64,000 bases of DNA from CAWKOH01 sp963851245 (GTDB lineage: Bacteria > Actinomycetota > Acidimicrobiia > Acidimicrobiales > Palsa-688). The notes beneath the pieces were generated by a model, which made no database searches, was not told where the DNA came from, and worked only from the letters and a program-made list of their open reading frames with translations. The position numbers and the translations under genes were made by a program. The stretch spans positions 310,001 to 374,000 of the forward strand of contig CAWKOH010000003.1 in assembly GCA_963851245.1 (NCBI GenBank). The letters are read 5' to 3'. Shown here in pieces: positions 51,028 to 59,682 of the stretch. Each line of letters starts with the position of its first letter. The first letter of the stretch is position 1.

Positions 51028-51486
51028 CTACGGTCTTGACTGCCCTTGCCGTAGCAAGTACATGCTCGCACGCCCCTCCCAAAGGACTATCTCCGGTATC
51101 ACAACAGCGTCCCAACGTCTTGGCGGTGTCTCAGCCGTTATCGCGCGGTAAGCACAATTGGCGTTGCCGGGTCGGGCCGGATGACCAGGGGTCGACACTT
51201 CGAGCTGGCCGGGAACGCGCGGATTGATGGTGATGACGAAGGAGCTGGACATCAGGGAGTCCTTGACGAATGATTCGAGCTCGGCCATGGTCGCCGCCTG
51301 CCTGCCATTCAAGGTCTGGAATTCGGAGGCTGCCTCGACGGCGGCTGCGTAGTCCGTACGACAGGCCGCCTGGGCTGCCGCCGACACGTCAGCGGCACCC
51401 TTTGCCGGAGAGGCATCGACGCTTGTTTGGTTGGAGCTCACCAATACCCCGATCAGGCCTACACCCAACTCGGAATTGGCGGCTCG
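51028..51486 (-). CDS. Pilin-like protein, N-terminus unclear
   Basis: The sequence AACRTDYAAAVEAASEFQTL and the following 70 residues align in pattern with the globular parts of the two prepilins nearby (AACQSDFKTLESAQETYKAQ and AACQSDYKTAETALESYKAQ). However, the type III leader and the FTLIELL-type helix are missing; instead there is SELGVGLIGVLVSSNQ. No good start codon is visible: the frame runs back into the upstream prepilin gene. It may be a 5'-deleted prepilin or a minor pilin with an unusual helix. The exact start is unknown. Confidence 0.45.
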   Translation of the reverse strand, partial: RAANSELGVGLIGVLVSSNQTSVDASPAKGAADVSAAAQAACRTDYAAAVEAASEFQTLNGRQAATMAELESFVKDSLMSSSFVITINPRVPGQLEVSTPGHPARPGNANCAYRAITAETPPRRWDAVVIPEIVLWEGRASMYLLRQGQSRP

Positions 51487-51487
51487 A

Positions 51488-51907
51488 TCACGCGTATGCG
51501 CAGTTGTCGATTCCGTCTGCCGCCGCATGTGAGCCAGCAGAGACCATGATGTCGCCATAGGTCGAGCCCGGGGTGGTGTCGAATCCGATCGTGTAGCGGG
51601 TGTTATTCGGCGTTTCTTTGATCCATGGACCTACCATCGCACCGGTCATGCCCATGGTGGTGCCCTCAAGAGAACTAAACGAAGTGGCGTACGTACCTGT
51701 CTGTGCTTTGTAGGTCTCCTGGGCGCTCTCGAGAGTCTTGAAATCAGATTGGCAGGCCGCCGTTGCGCTTTTGTCCGGAAGGTCCTGAACAGCAAAGATG
51801 GCGATGCCCGCCAGTATCCCGAGCACCACGATGATGATCAGTATCTCCAAGAGTGAGAACCCTTCATCTGTGCTCTCCTTGCTCCCAAACTGCCCTTTGG
51901 GTGGCAT
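51488..51907 (-). CDS. Type IV major-pilin-like prepilin
   Basis: A 139-residue prepilin. The leader ends in Gly before FSLLEILIIIVVLGILAGIA, with the conserved Glu at position 5 of the mature protein; this is cleaved by a prepilin peptidase and the helix forms the pilus core. The globular part ACQSDFKTLESAQETYKAQT is typical of small actinobacterial and clostridial pilins. ATG 51907 gives an 18-residue leader. The gene lies between a pilin-like gene and a GT-C-like membrane protein gene. Confidence 0.82.
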   Translation of the reverse strand: MPPKGQFGSKESTDEGFSLLEILIIIVVLGILAGIAIFAVQDLPDKSATAACQSDFKTLESAQETYKAQTGTYATSFSSLEGTTMGMTGAMVGPWIKETPNNTRYTIGFDTTPGSTYGDIMVSAGSHAAADGIDNCAYA

Positions 51908-51953
51908 AAACCGGTCTCCGTATCCGACGTTGTCAGGGGTGGACAATTACGGA

Positions 51954-53360
51954 CTACAGGATGGCTGACACGTCACAAGAGACTGATTGTGACGGCACAA
52001 CACTGTCCCAATCCGACCGAGGGCGCTCTACGGAAGAGTCAGTTGCGTCGGAGTTGGTTGCCGCTGGTCCGCCCTGCGTCCCAGTTCTCGTCCGAAGAAT
52101 GCCCCAGGCTGCGAAGACACCGGCCAGGCCAATCGCGGCACCCAACAGGACGCGGTCCAGCCCGTATTGTCTGGCGATCAGAATCGGTGACCAATTGGTC
52201 CAGGGATTCACTTCTCCATTCGTCTCGCCCTGCACGAACGCGCCCGTGGCGAAGAAGGCAACGGAGACCGCCGTGAGGATCCAGGCCCAGACCGACCCTG
52301 TCCGTCGCACTCCTTCGGCGCCCGCCCGGACAAGTAGAGGAGCGGCCCACAGGAGCGACTCCAGGCAGGTGCGGTAGCCGATAAAGCCATCACCTCCCGA
52401 GTAACGGATCAGCCATAGCTGCGAGATGAGGTAGGCGAGGCCAGCCATAGCGAAGACGCGTTCCATCTTCTGCGAGCTCCGCCATGCAGACCGCAATCCA
52501 ATTGCAGCCAGGAGAAGGACGGGTGAACAGATGAGAATGCCTCGCTCAGGAGAAACCAGCGTCCCCGCGATGTTGTCCAGAAAGCTGAACGGGCCTACCC
52601 CGCTTGTTCCCACATCGGAGTATCCCCCGACGATCGTGAAGTGACCGTAGACGATCCGGTTCCACGCAAGGAACCCGATAAGGCCGGGCAGGGCGGCCAC
52701 GGCAAAGGTGATTGCTGGGCGCCACCTGCGTTCGAGCCAGAAGATTCCGATGCACATCGCCGCCACACCAACGCCCAGATGGGCGCGGAACAGGATGGCC
52801 GCTCCGAACATAAGTCCGGACAGAGCCCAGTTGCGCTTCAGCGCGAACAGCATTCCGGCTGCGATGACGAGCTCGGCGCCGGGGTGCTCCCAGAGCTCTC
52901 GCCCCGAAACCGTCCAATTCGATGTCGCAAAGGCGAACAGCAAGGTGCCTGCGAACGCCACGGCTCGAGTTTGAAGCCGAAGGAGGACCTTGTATAGAAG
53001 CGCGCACGCTCCCGCCGCCGCCAGGGCTGCCGTCAGAGTGGCGGGCACGGGACTGTACTTTGCGCCAGCTATTGCGTAGAACGGCGCCGCCAACAGGACG
53101 GCGCCAGGGAAGCGATTCGAGACCAGGGCCCCGTGTGCGCCGGAGACCACCCAGATCGGACTCGGGTTCTCCTGGGCCAGGGGTACGAAGTGCAGGTTGA
53201 CGGTGTGGTGAACCGCCAAAGCCCACGACGCTATGGCCGCGGTCATGGTGTCCCTGGATTGGTTCCCGCCGTACGTACCCGTGGCGATGTAGACGATCGC
53301 TACGCCGACGAATACTGCGATCGGACCGGGAGGCTTATTGAAAAGGTTTCGTACCTTCAC
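51954..53360 (-). CDS. Multi-pass membrane protein, GT-C glycosyltransferase-like
   Basis: A 468-residue protein with about 10-12 membrane helices. The first periplasmic loop after helix 1 carries polar residues (GTYGGNQSRDTMTAAIASWA), and there is a WEHPGAELVIAAG segment; this general layout resembles GT-C lipid-linked sugar transferases, though the usual DD/ED motif is not clear. Its place between two prepilin genes on the same strand suggests pilin glycosylation, as done by TfpO/PilO-type enzymes. This is an inference from position and topology. Confidence 0.55.
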   Translation of the reverse strand: MKVRNLFNKPPGPIAVFVGVAIVYIATGTYGGNQSRDTMTAAIASWALAVHHTVNLHFVPLAQENPSPIWVVSGAHGALVSNRFPGAVLLAAPFYAIAGAKYSPVPATLTAALAAAGACALLYKVLLRLQTRAVAFAGTLLFAFATSNWTVSGRELWEHPGAELVIAAGMLFALKRNWALSGLMFGAAILFRAHLGVGVAAMCIGIFWLERRWRPAITFAVAALPGLIGFLAWNRIVYGHFTIVGGYSDVGTSGVGPFSFLDNIAGTLVSPERGILICSPVLLLAAIGLRSAWRSSQKMERVFAMAGLAYLISQLWLIRYSGGDGFIGYRTCLESLLWAAPLLVRAGAEGVRRTGSVWAWILTAVSVAFFATGAFVQGETNGEVNPWTNWSPILIARQYGLDRVLLGAAIGLAGVFAAWGILRTRTGTQGGPAATNSDATDSSVERPRSDWDSVVPSQSVSCDVSAIL

Positions 53361-53420
53361 AGGCTTCTCCTCTGCTCCGGAGGCGGTTCTCGATCATAGG
53401 GATTTCTTCGATAAACGAAT

Positions 53421-53449
53421 CGGGGGCGCCCACAATTTGAGCGCCCCCG
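53421..53449 (-). terminator. Hairpin terminator after the second prepilin gene
   Basis: CGGGGGCGC and GCGCCCCCG form a perfect 9-bp stem with an 11-base loop. On the minus strand it lies 27 bases past the prepilin stop and is followed by an AT-rich ATTCGTTT stretch. Confidence 0.65.
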
Positions 53450-53476
53450 ACAACTCGCTTCTACTGACGCCGCCTC

Positions 53477-53911
53477 TTAGGAAAGACCGCCGCAACCAGT
53501 GATCCCGCCGGCCTGTGTCGTGCCGCTTCCGGAGAGGGTGTAGTTCGTTCCACTGACCGCGTAGTTGAGGTGGAAGTGCGCGTTGTCAGCGGTAGCCACC
53601 GGAAGGGAGTCCTTGAGCCAGGGACCGAAGGTTCCGTTAGGCCCGGTGGCCGTGGTCGTCAGCGCCGCCAGGCTGGTCGGATAGGTGCCCATCTGAGCCT
53701 TGTATGACTCAAGTGCCGTTTCCGCCGTCTTGTAGTCGGACTGACACGCCGCGGAGGCGCTCTGACCGCTGAGGTTTTGCACAGCGAAGACCACGATGGC
53801 GGCCAGAATACCGAGAATGACGATAACGATAAGGAGTTCGATGAGGGTGAAGCCTCCCTCTTCGCCCCTACTCGCACGGCGCTGGCGCAGCCGCTCGAGG
53901 GATGCTTGCAT
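53477..53911 (-). CDS. Type IV prepilin, likely major pilin
   Basis: A 144-residue prepilin with a basic leader and the canonical cleavage site EEGG before FTLIELLIVIVILGILAAIV; Glu5 is present. The globular domain starts SAACQSDYKTAETALESYKA and ends with a Cys (ITGCGGLS) that could pair with the first Cys. It closely resembles the prepilin at 51488. A strong terminator follows, which suits a highly expressed major subunit. Confidence 0.88.
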   Translation of the reverse strand: MQASLERLRQRRASRGEEGGFTLIELLIVIVILGILAAIVVFAVQNLSGQSASAACQSDYKTAETALESYKAQMGTYPTSLAALTTTATGPNGTFGPWLKDSLPVATADNAHFHLNYAVSGTNYTLSGSGTTQAGGITGCGGLS

Positions 53912-54035
53912 CTGCTCTCTCTTTCTAGTTGCGGGGAAGGCCCCCTCTGGGGACCTTGGATGAGGATCTCAGATTGATCTCACCTCGCTCACTCATCCTG
54001 CCCAACGCTTACCCAACGACGTGGTTGGTTACGGC

Positions 54036-54605
54036 TCAGTTATTACCCGTCTCGACGATCCAGGAGTTGATGGTCATGGCGGTGCCGCAGGTTGACGTTT
54101 CCTCGCCGGGAGTGCAGATTGGTTCAGTTCCATTTCCGGGCGGATAGTCGTTGTAATAGACCTGGGCCTGAACGATGGCGTCGCTGCTCGAACACGACGT
54201 CGAGGTGCAGGCATAGAAGTTGATGGCACGCGTCACCGAACCGGCATTGGGTGGGGTTTGGTAAGTGCAATCCACGTAAATCGTCTTCTTGTTGATCATT
54301 ACCGATCCCCCGGGTAAGCACGAGGTCGGTGTAGTGGTATAGCTCTGGCCTGAATATCGGACGCTCTGGGCAGCCAGGGTGGTCGCTCCATCGGCCGCAT
54401 ACTCGAGTGACCGCTGGCCAGCCAAATTGTTCGAGTTGACAAGATCATCAGAAGTCGCCGTAGCCAGAGCGATGAGTACGAGGCCAATAGCAAGAAGAAA
54501 GACCAGCACGAGGATCAGAGCGACGCCGGCATCGGATTCATTCTTGTCGGTTCCGATCTCCAACGCTTTATTCCTAGCTTCGCTCTTCGTCGATCCGATT
54601 CTCAT
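54036..54605 (-). CDS. PilX-like minor pilus-assembly protein
   Basis: A 189-residue protein with a short cytoplasmic N-terminus, one membrane helix (VALILVLVFLLAIGLVLIAL) and the sequence NNLAGQRSLEYAADGATTLA typical of PilX/GspK-type proteins. The rest is a Cys/Thr-rich extracellular domain. ATG 54605 overlaps the stop of the adhesin-like prepilin gene (ATGA), so the two are coupled. It may help initiate pilus assembly together with the other minor pilins. Confidence 0.75.
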   Translation of the reverse strand: MRIGSTKSEARNKALEIGTDKNESDAGVALILVLVFLLAIGLVLIALATATSDDLVNSNNLAGQRSLEYAADGATTLAAQSVRYSGQSYTTTPTSCLPGGSVMINKKTIYVDCTYQTPPNAGSVTRAINFYACTSTSCSSSDAIVQAQVYYNDYPPGNGTEPICTPGEETSTCGTAMTINSWIVETGNN

Positions 54606-57076
54606 GAGACGGACACCGTGACTGTGATGCTCGCCGATCCGTAGGCGTTGGTGGCGGTGACCGTGATGACGTACGTACCCCGATCCTGCCGCCGAGGGTT
54701 GCCCGACAGGACTCCCGTCGTGGTGTTGAAGGTTATGCGACCGCTTGCCGGAAGAGCCCCGCTCGTGATGGCCAGCGTCGGGGCCCCCGTAGTCGTGTAG
54801 CTGTAGGACGAGTTCGTCCCCGAGGTGAAGGTGACGGACGTCGGTCCCGTGATGGTCGGTGGCTGCCCGATTCCGAGGGTGAACTTCTGGGTGCCCGTGC
54901 CTATCGGGTTGGTGGCGTTGAGGCAGATGGTGTAGCTGCCTTGAGGAGCGCCGGCGGTTGCTTTGATGGTGGCGGTGCCGTTGCCGTTGTCGGTGAGGGT
55001 GATGCTGCCGGGCAGGTTGGAGGCGTTGCATCCGACGAATCCGTTGGTGATGGCGGGGGCGGGGGAGCCGCTCGTCGTCACCGTGAAGCTGCCACCAAGA
55101 CCCGGAGCGAAGTCCGCGCTGTTGGCACTGGTGATGACAGGGACGGTTCCGATCGTCAGTGTGAAGGTCTGGGTGCCGGTGCCGATGGGGTTGGTGGCGT
55201 TGAGGCAGATGGTGTAGGTGCCCTGGGGGGAGGTGTTGGTGGCTTTGATGGTGGCGGTTCCGTTGCCGTTGTCGGTGAGGGTGATGCTGCCGGGCAGGTT
55301 GGAGGCGTTGCATCCGAAGTACCCGTTGGTGACGGCCGGGGCGGGAAATCCGGTGGTGGTGACGGTAAATGTGCCACCGGTTCCTGTCCTAAAGCCGACA
55401 TTGTTGGCACTGGTGATGACAGGGACGGTTCCGATCGTCAGTGTGAAGGTCTGGGTGCCGGTGCCGATGGGGTTGGTGGCGTTGAGGCAGATGGTGTAGG
55501 TGCCCTGGGGGGCGGTGTTGGTGGCTTTGATGGTGGCGGTTCCGTTGCCGTTGTCGGTGAGGGTGATGCTGCCGGGCAGGTTGGAGGCGTTGCAGGTGCC
55601 GAATCCGTTGGTGATGGACATCGGGAGCGTGCCGGTAGTGGTAACGGTGAAGGTGCTCGTAGTCCCGGCTTTGAAGCCGGCGCTCGGGGCGCTGGTTATA
55701 GCCGGGATCGTGCCGATGTAGAGCTTGAAGGTCTGCGTTGCCGAGTTGGTCTGGGGATTGCCCGGGTCAGGGTTGGTGTTGGTGGCGTTGAGGCAGATGG
55801 TGTAGGTGCCTTGGGGGGCGGCGTTGGTGGCTTTGATGGTGGCGGTGCCGTTGCCGTTGTCGGTCAGGGTGATGCTGCCGGGCAGGTTGGAGGCGTTACA
55901 GCCGGCGAAACCGTTCGTGATGGACGGGGTCGGGTATCCCGTGGTGGTCACGGTGAACGTGCCGCCACTTCCGGTCTTGAAGCCCACGCTGCTGGCGCTG
56001 GTGATGGCGGGCTTCTGATAGACGACGGCGGTGAATTGCTCGCTGGTTTGGTTGTTGGCGTTTTTGGCGGTGATGGTGAAGGTGTATGAGCCTCCCGAAG
56101 TCGGAGTTCCGTTCAGTAGGCCGCTTGTGCTGAGGCTGAGACCGGGCGGCAATGTTCCGCTCGACACGAACACGGGAGCTGGATATCCGTAGTAGACGAT
56201 CTGGAAGTTCGCGGGCGTGCCGGCCACAAAGTAGCCCTGGGCCGAGACGAGCACCGGGGCGGTGGTACCGGGGTTGGACACGGCGAAAGAGAGGCTGCTC
56301 GTGGTGTGATCCTGAGCCACTGCCGTTACCGTTAGTAGCTGGATCCCGGTCTTATCCGACGGCTGGCATCCGTTGCCGGGGACGAAGGCTGCTCCGTTCC
56401 ACCACTGGACCGAGCTGATGGAGAGGCTGTAGTCGGATAAGGATGACAGTATGGTCGAAGGAGCCCCCCCTGTCACCGAGAAGCCGCCCGAGGAGGTCTC
56501 AGTGCGGTTCGCACTATCGGTGACTGTGACCGGATAACTCGTGCCCGCCGTCAGGCCCGCGGGGACATTGAATGTCAATGTCACGTTGCCATTGGCATCG
56601 ACGGTTGTTGGATAGGTCGACGTGACGGCGGCCTGCGCCGAGCCCACCATCACAGAATGAACGGTGGCGCCTGGCGTCAGTCCCGTTCCAAATACCGTGG
56701 TAGAAGTTCCAGCTGGACCACTCGAGGGGGTTGGTGTACTCAGGATTTGGTACGTATTAGTTGTGGCGCACTCTACGAACTGCGGTCCGGATCCGTTGGG
56801 AGCGGACACGAGCGGCTGCATCTGGATCTCGTACTTGGCCGAGTCGGCGAAACTCTTTAGAATGGAATCGAGGCTGGTCAGACTTCGATGTTCTACGGAG
56901 CCCGCGGTCGAAGCGATGAGCGCGCCGAGCAGAGCCGCCACCGTGATGGCAAGGATCACCATGGCGATAAGCAGCTCGACCAAGGTGTCGCCACGATCGG
57001 CCTCGCCGGTGGTCTCCTTCCACCGCTGGACCCAAGCGTTTATCACGGGATCTGCGCTACGCCGTTGCCGTCGCAT
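54602..57076 (-). CDS. Large adhesin-like minor prepilin with IPT and Ig-like repeats
   Basis: An 824-residue protein. It begins with a prepilin leader and helix (RGDTLVELLIAMVILAITVA). Next is an IPT/TIG-like domain (GPAGTSTTVFGTGLTPGATV), a putative-Ig segment (GTLPPGLSLSTSGLLNGTPT) and four repeats of about 94 residues, each with NLPGSITLTDNGNGTATIKA and TYTICLNATN. The last part is another Ig-like domain (SGALPASGRITFNTTTGVLS). The four repeats are nearly identical in DNA. A pilus-tip adhesin is the best guess. The gene overlaps its neighbours at both ends. Confidence 0.85.
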   Translation of the reverse strand: MRRQRRSADPVINAWVQRWKETTGEADRGDTLVELLIAMVILAITVAALLGALIASTAGSVEHRSLTSLDSILKSFADSAKYEIQMQPLVSAPNGSGPQFVECATTNTYQILSTPTPSSGPAGTSTTVFGTGLTPGATVHSVMVGSAQAAVTSTYPTTVDANGNVTLTFNVPAGLTAGTSYPVTVTDSANRTETSSGGFSVTGGAPSTILSSLSDYSLSISSVQWWNGAAFVPGNGCQPSDKTGIQLLTVTAVAQDHTTSSLSFAVSNPGTTAPVLVSAQGYFVAGTPANFQIVYYGYPAPVFVSSGTLPPGLSLSTSGLLNGTPTSGGSYTFTITAKNANNQTSEQFTAVVYQKPAITSASSVGFKTGSGGTFTVTTTGYPTPSITNGFAGCNASNLPGSITLTDNGNGTATIKATNAAPQGTYTICLNATNTNPDPGNPQTNSATQTFKLYIGTIPAITSAPSAGFKAGTTSTFTVTTTGTLPMSITNGFGTCNASNLPGSITLTDNGNGTATIKATNTAPQGTYTICLNATNPIGTGTQTFTLTIGTVPVITSANNVGFRTGTGGTFTVTTTGFPAPAVTNGYFGCNASNLPGSITLTDNGNGTATIKATNTSPQGTYTICLNATNPIGTGTQTFTLTIGTVPVITSANSADFAPGLGGSFTVTTSGSPAPAITNGFVGCNASNLPGSITLTDNGNGTATIKATAGAPQGSYTICLNATNPIGTGTQKFTLGIGQPPTITGPTSVTFTSGTNSSYSYTTTGAPTLAITSGALPASGRITFNTTTGVLSGNPRRQDRGTYVITVTATNAYGSASITVTVSVS
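54897..56030 (-). repeat. Four near-identical tandem repeats of 282-306 bp
   Basis: The marker TTGGTGGCGTTGAGGCAGAT recurs at 54909, 55191, 55473 and 55779: periods of 282, 282 and 306 bases. The third and fourth units differ by a 24-base insertion that adds eight residues (NPDPGNPQ). Blocks of over 80 bases are identical between units. Confidence 0.9.
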
Positions 57077-58458
57077 GCGAATGTTTTTGCTATGACTGCC
57101 TCGGCGTTATAGCTGCCGTTACCCCCTCCGCCCACCTGGGCCCCGGGGGCGTAGATCGTTCCGCTGATCAGATGGGCTAGGCCGTTGCCGGCGACCCAGA
57201 CCGGATTGGTGTCCGTCGCGGCCTGCCAGATCACCATATCCTTCGCGGGGGGTGAAGCGAGCGGGTTGAGCGTCAAGCTCCCGTTTCCCGTTATCGAGAC
57301 CTGGCCTCCTGCCACGTAGAAGAGAACTCCACCAGGTGCGCTGCTCACAGAGGCGTTGCCCGATGTGCTGATGCCGTTCTCGAATATGTATGTGCCGGTG
57401 GCGAAAACGTTCGTGGAGTTCCCGCTTAGAGTCAGCTGACTGGCATAGACGCCGGGGTGGTAGGTCGTGGTTCCGCCGCTCGTAGTGGGGGGTGCGGCAG
57501 TGGATCCAGTGGGTGCCGTCAGGCTTGCGTATGGATCTGAGACGCTGGAGCCTCCGCCCGTTGCCTGCGGGCTATAGCTGGCGTTTCCACTGGTAGCAAT
57601 AGTTCCGCCTGTCAGCAGGTCGATCAGCGTAGCGCTCAGCGACGCGTTGCCAGACAGTTGGGCGGCGCCGTGGGAGGCCGAGTCGATGTAGGCGGTGCCG
57701 CCCACGTTGACCTGGCCGTTGCCGTCGCAGGTGAGGAGGGTACCCGTGCCAGACCCCGCCCCGAGCAAGAGCAGGGGATACGGCGGGAATGGGGACGCTG
57801 GGGTGCCGCCGGGCGTCAGCCCCTCGCTGAACGGGGATGAGACCCGCGGGACTCCGAGAAGATCGAAAGAATATGAGCTGGCCGATTCTGCTGCGGCCAG
57901 CGTTATGCCCGAGATACCGTCAGTTGACGTCCAGCCCGCCGCTGCCGCCGTGGCGTCGTCCGAAGGCGCAACCGTTGTCTGTATCCCGGTGGCGGTGAGA
58001 CCGAAGGCGACCTTCGCCGAGCTGGAAGGCGTGCTCGAACCGGTGGGACAGTAGACGCGCCAGAGGTCCCCGGTACTGGGATTGTCCCAGTAAGCGACGT
58101 TGGCTCCTCCAAGCGCAGTCGTGCCCCCCCAGTTCAGGGCGAGCTCGAAAGTCATGCCCGACGTCACCGGCGACTCGGTTCCGCACGGCGCCGGTTGAGA
58201 TGCCCCGGCGAAGGTGGTGACGAAAGCAGCGCTTTGCACATCACGTTCGTAGAAAGCCGACGTGACCTCGGCGCTGGCCGAATCGGACAACCGACCCGAT
58301 ACGCCGTTCTGGCTTTTGAGGCTGGTGACGACGACGTCAGCGATGGCACCGATGATTACGGGCATGATGACGAGCACGACCAGGAGTTCAACCAGCGTGA
58401 ATCCGGCCTCGTCGCGCCCCGCAGCGCGCTTCCTCAACCGAGCACTGCTACGCCTCAT
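57043..58458 (-). CDS. Minor prepilin with a repetitive Gly-Asn-rich C-terminal domain
   Basis: A 471-residue protein. The leader and helix are DEAGFTLVELLVVLVIMPVI with the cleavage site after Gly. Residues 45-230 form an ordinary pseudopilin-like globular part. From about residue 245 the sequence carries regularly spaced GN turns: CDGNGQ, LSGNAS, TSGNAS, LSGNST, TSGNAS, ITGNGS, VAGNGL, GGGNGS, CDGNGV, consistent with a beta-helix. The gene overlaps the adhesin-like prepilin by 34 bases and pilC by 4. Confidence 0.8.
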   Translation of the reverse strand: MRRSSARLRKRAAGRDEAGFTLVELLVVLVIMPVIIGAIADVVVTSLKSQNGVSGRLSDSASAEVTSAFYERDVQSAAFVTTFAGASQPAPCGTESPVTSGMTFELALNWGGTTALGGANVAYWDNPSTGDLWRVYCPTGSSTPSSSAKVAFGLTATGIQTTVAPSDDATAAAAGWTSTDGISGITLAAAESASSYSFDLLGVPRVSSPFSEGLTPGGTPASPFPPYPLLLLGAGSGTGTLLTCDGNGQVNVGGTAYIDSASHGAAQLSGNASLSATLIDLLTGGTIATSGNASYSPQATGGGSSVSDPYASLTAPTGSTAAPPTTSGGTTTYHPGVYASQLTLSGNSTNVFATGTYIFENGISTSGNASVSSAPGGVLFYVAGGQVSITGNGSLTLNPLASPPAKDMVIWQAATDTNPVWVAGNGLAHLISGTIYAPGAQVGGGGNGSYNAEAVIAKTFACDGNGVAQIP

Positions 58459-59663
58459 GTCACCTGAACTTGGTGGTATATCCCGTACATGGCGGACACG
58501 AGAGCGATAGCGACGAAACCGACTATCAAACCCACACCGATGATCACGGCCGGTTCGATGAAAGTCGTGAAGCGCTTGATGCGATAATCCAGCTCGCGAT
58601 CGAGATAGTTAGCGGCCGACTGAAGCTGGTCGTCGAGGTTTCCGGTGCTTTCGCCGACCGCGAACATCTGGCGAGCGGCGCCCGGAAACAGACCGGTATC
58701 CGCCAATGGTCCCGCCAGTCCCTCGCCGCGCAGCATGGCGGCGCGGGCGCTGGTCAGCCCTTTCCGGAACACGGTGTTGTTCGTAGCCGCGGTCGTTACC
58801 GCCAGTGCCTCCGGTAGCGGGACCCCGGCCACTGTCATTGAGGCCAGCAGCCGGCAGAAGCGTTCGATGATAGCGGTATGGATCAGATTTCCCACGACGG
58901 GAATCTTGAGCAGGAGTCTGTCACGGATCTCTCTGCCTTTTTCGGTATGTAAGGCGAAGAGCGAAAGGATGCCGAACGCCACTATGACGCCGCCGGCCAG
59001 CAGGCCCCAAGCTGTGATCCATCTTGCGATGTCCAGGAGCATTCGAGTTGGCAGCGGCAGTTTGGCGTTGAGCGACGTGAAGAATGACCGGAATTTCGGC
59101 AGAACGTACACCACCAGGACGATGGAAACGACGAGGGCCAGGACCGCCACGACCGACGGATACGCCAGAGCCGACTTGACCTTGTGCTCAGTCTCGATCT
59201 CCCGCTCCAGGTAGCCGGAGAGTTGGTCCATTACCTCGTCGAGATTTCCGGTCAACTCAGCAGATCGAAGTACCTCGACTGAATAGCCCGGGAACAACTC
59301 CGGATGCTCCGCCGCCGCCTCGGAGAAGCGAGCCCCCCCTTCCAGGGAAGTTCGCATGCCTTCCAGCGCCGACCGCATGAGCTTGTCGCTCGTCTCGTCC
59401 GCGAGAACCACCAACGCCTCCAGGACCGATACTCCCGAGCGGAGGAAGACGGCTAACTGGCTGCAGAGGTGCATCAGCTCGCGCTTCTTGACCGTCCTGG
59501 GGGTGATCTCGAATTGCAGGAAGCTCTTCCTCTCGCTGATGGAGATGGGCTGCAACTGGCGGTCCATCAGCTTGGCGCGCACGTCGTTGATGGCGGGAGA
59601 CGATGCAGTGCCTGTCACCACAGATCCGTCGGCCGCCGCCGCGGTGAATCGATACCTTGGCAC
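58455..59663 (-). CDS. pilC: Type IV pilus inner-membrane platform protein PilC
   Basis: A 402-residue GspF/PilC protein. The N-terminus has YRFTAAAADGSVVTGTASSP, the two GspF repeats begin FLRSGVSVLEALVVLADETS and LLASMTVAGVPLPEALAVTT, and three membrane helices are visible (VLALVVSIVLVVYVLPKF, LLAGGVIVAFGILSLFAL, IIGVGLIVGFVAIALVSAMY). It links PilB and PilT motors to the growing pilus. It lies 19 bases after pilB and overlaps the next prepilin gene. Confidence 0.93.
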   Translation of the reverse strand: MPRYRFTAAAADGSVVTGTASSPAINDVRAKLMDRQLQPISISERKSFLQFEITPRTVKKRELMHLCSQLAVFLRSGVSVLEALVVLADETSDKLMRSALEGMRTSLEGGARFSEAAAEHPELFPGYSVEVLRSAELTGNLDEVMDQLSGYLEREIETEHKVKSALAYPSVVAVLALVVSIVLVVYVLPKFRSFFTSLNAKLPLPTRMLLDIARWITAWGLLAGGVIVAFGILSLFALHTEKGREIRDRLLLKIPVVGNLIHTAIIERFCRLLASMTVAGVPLPEALAVTTAATNNTVFRKGLTSARAAMLRGEGLAGPLADTGLFPGAARQMFAVGESTGNLDDQLQSAANYLDRELDYRIKRFTTFIEPAVIIGVGLIVGFVAIALVSAMYGIYHQVQVT

Positions 59664-59682
59664 CTCTAAACCTTCCCGTTTC

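Noticed and set aside
54606..55313. Minus-strand frame rich in His, Gln and Arg ahead of the PilX-like gene
   Set aside because: It is a shifted reading of the repeats in the adhesin-like prepilin; the PilX-like gene starts at ATG 54605.
54941..56089. Plus-strand Gly/Val-rich 382-residue frame
   Set aside because: Antisense of the tandem Ig-like repeats; the apparent repeats in the protein simply mirror the DNA repeats.
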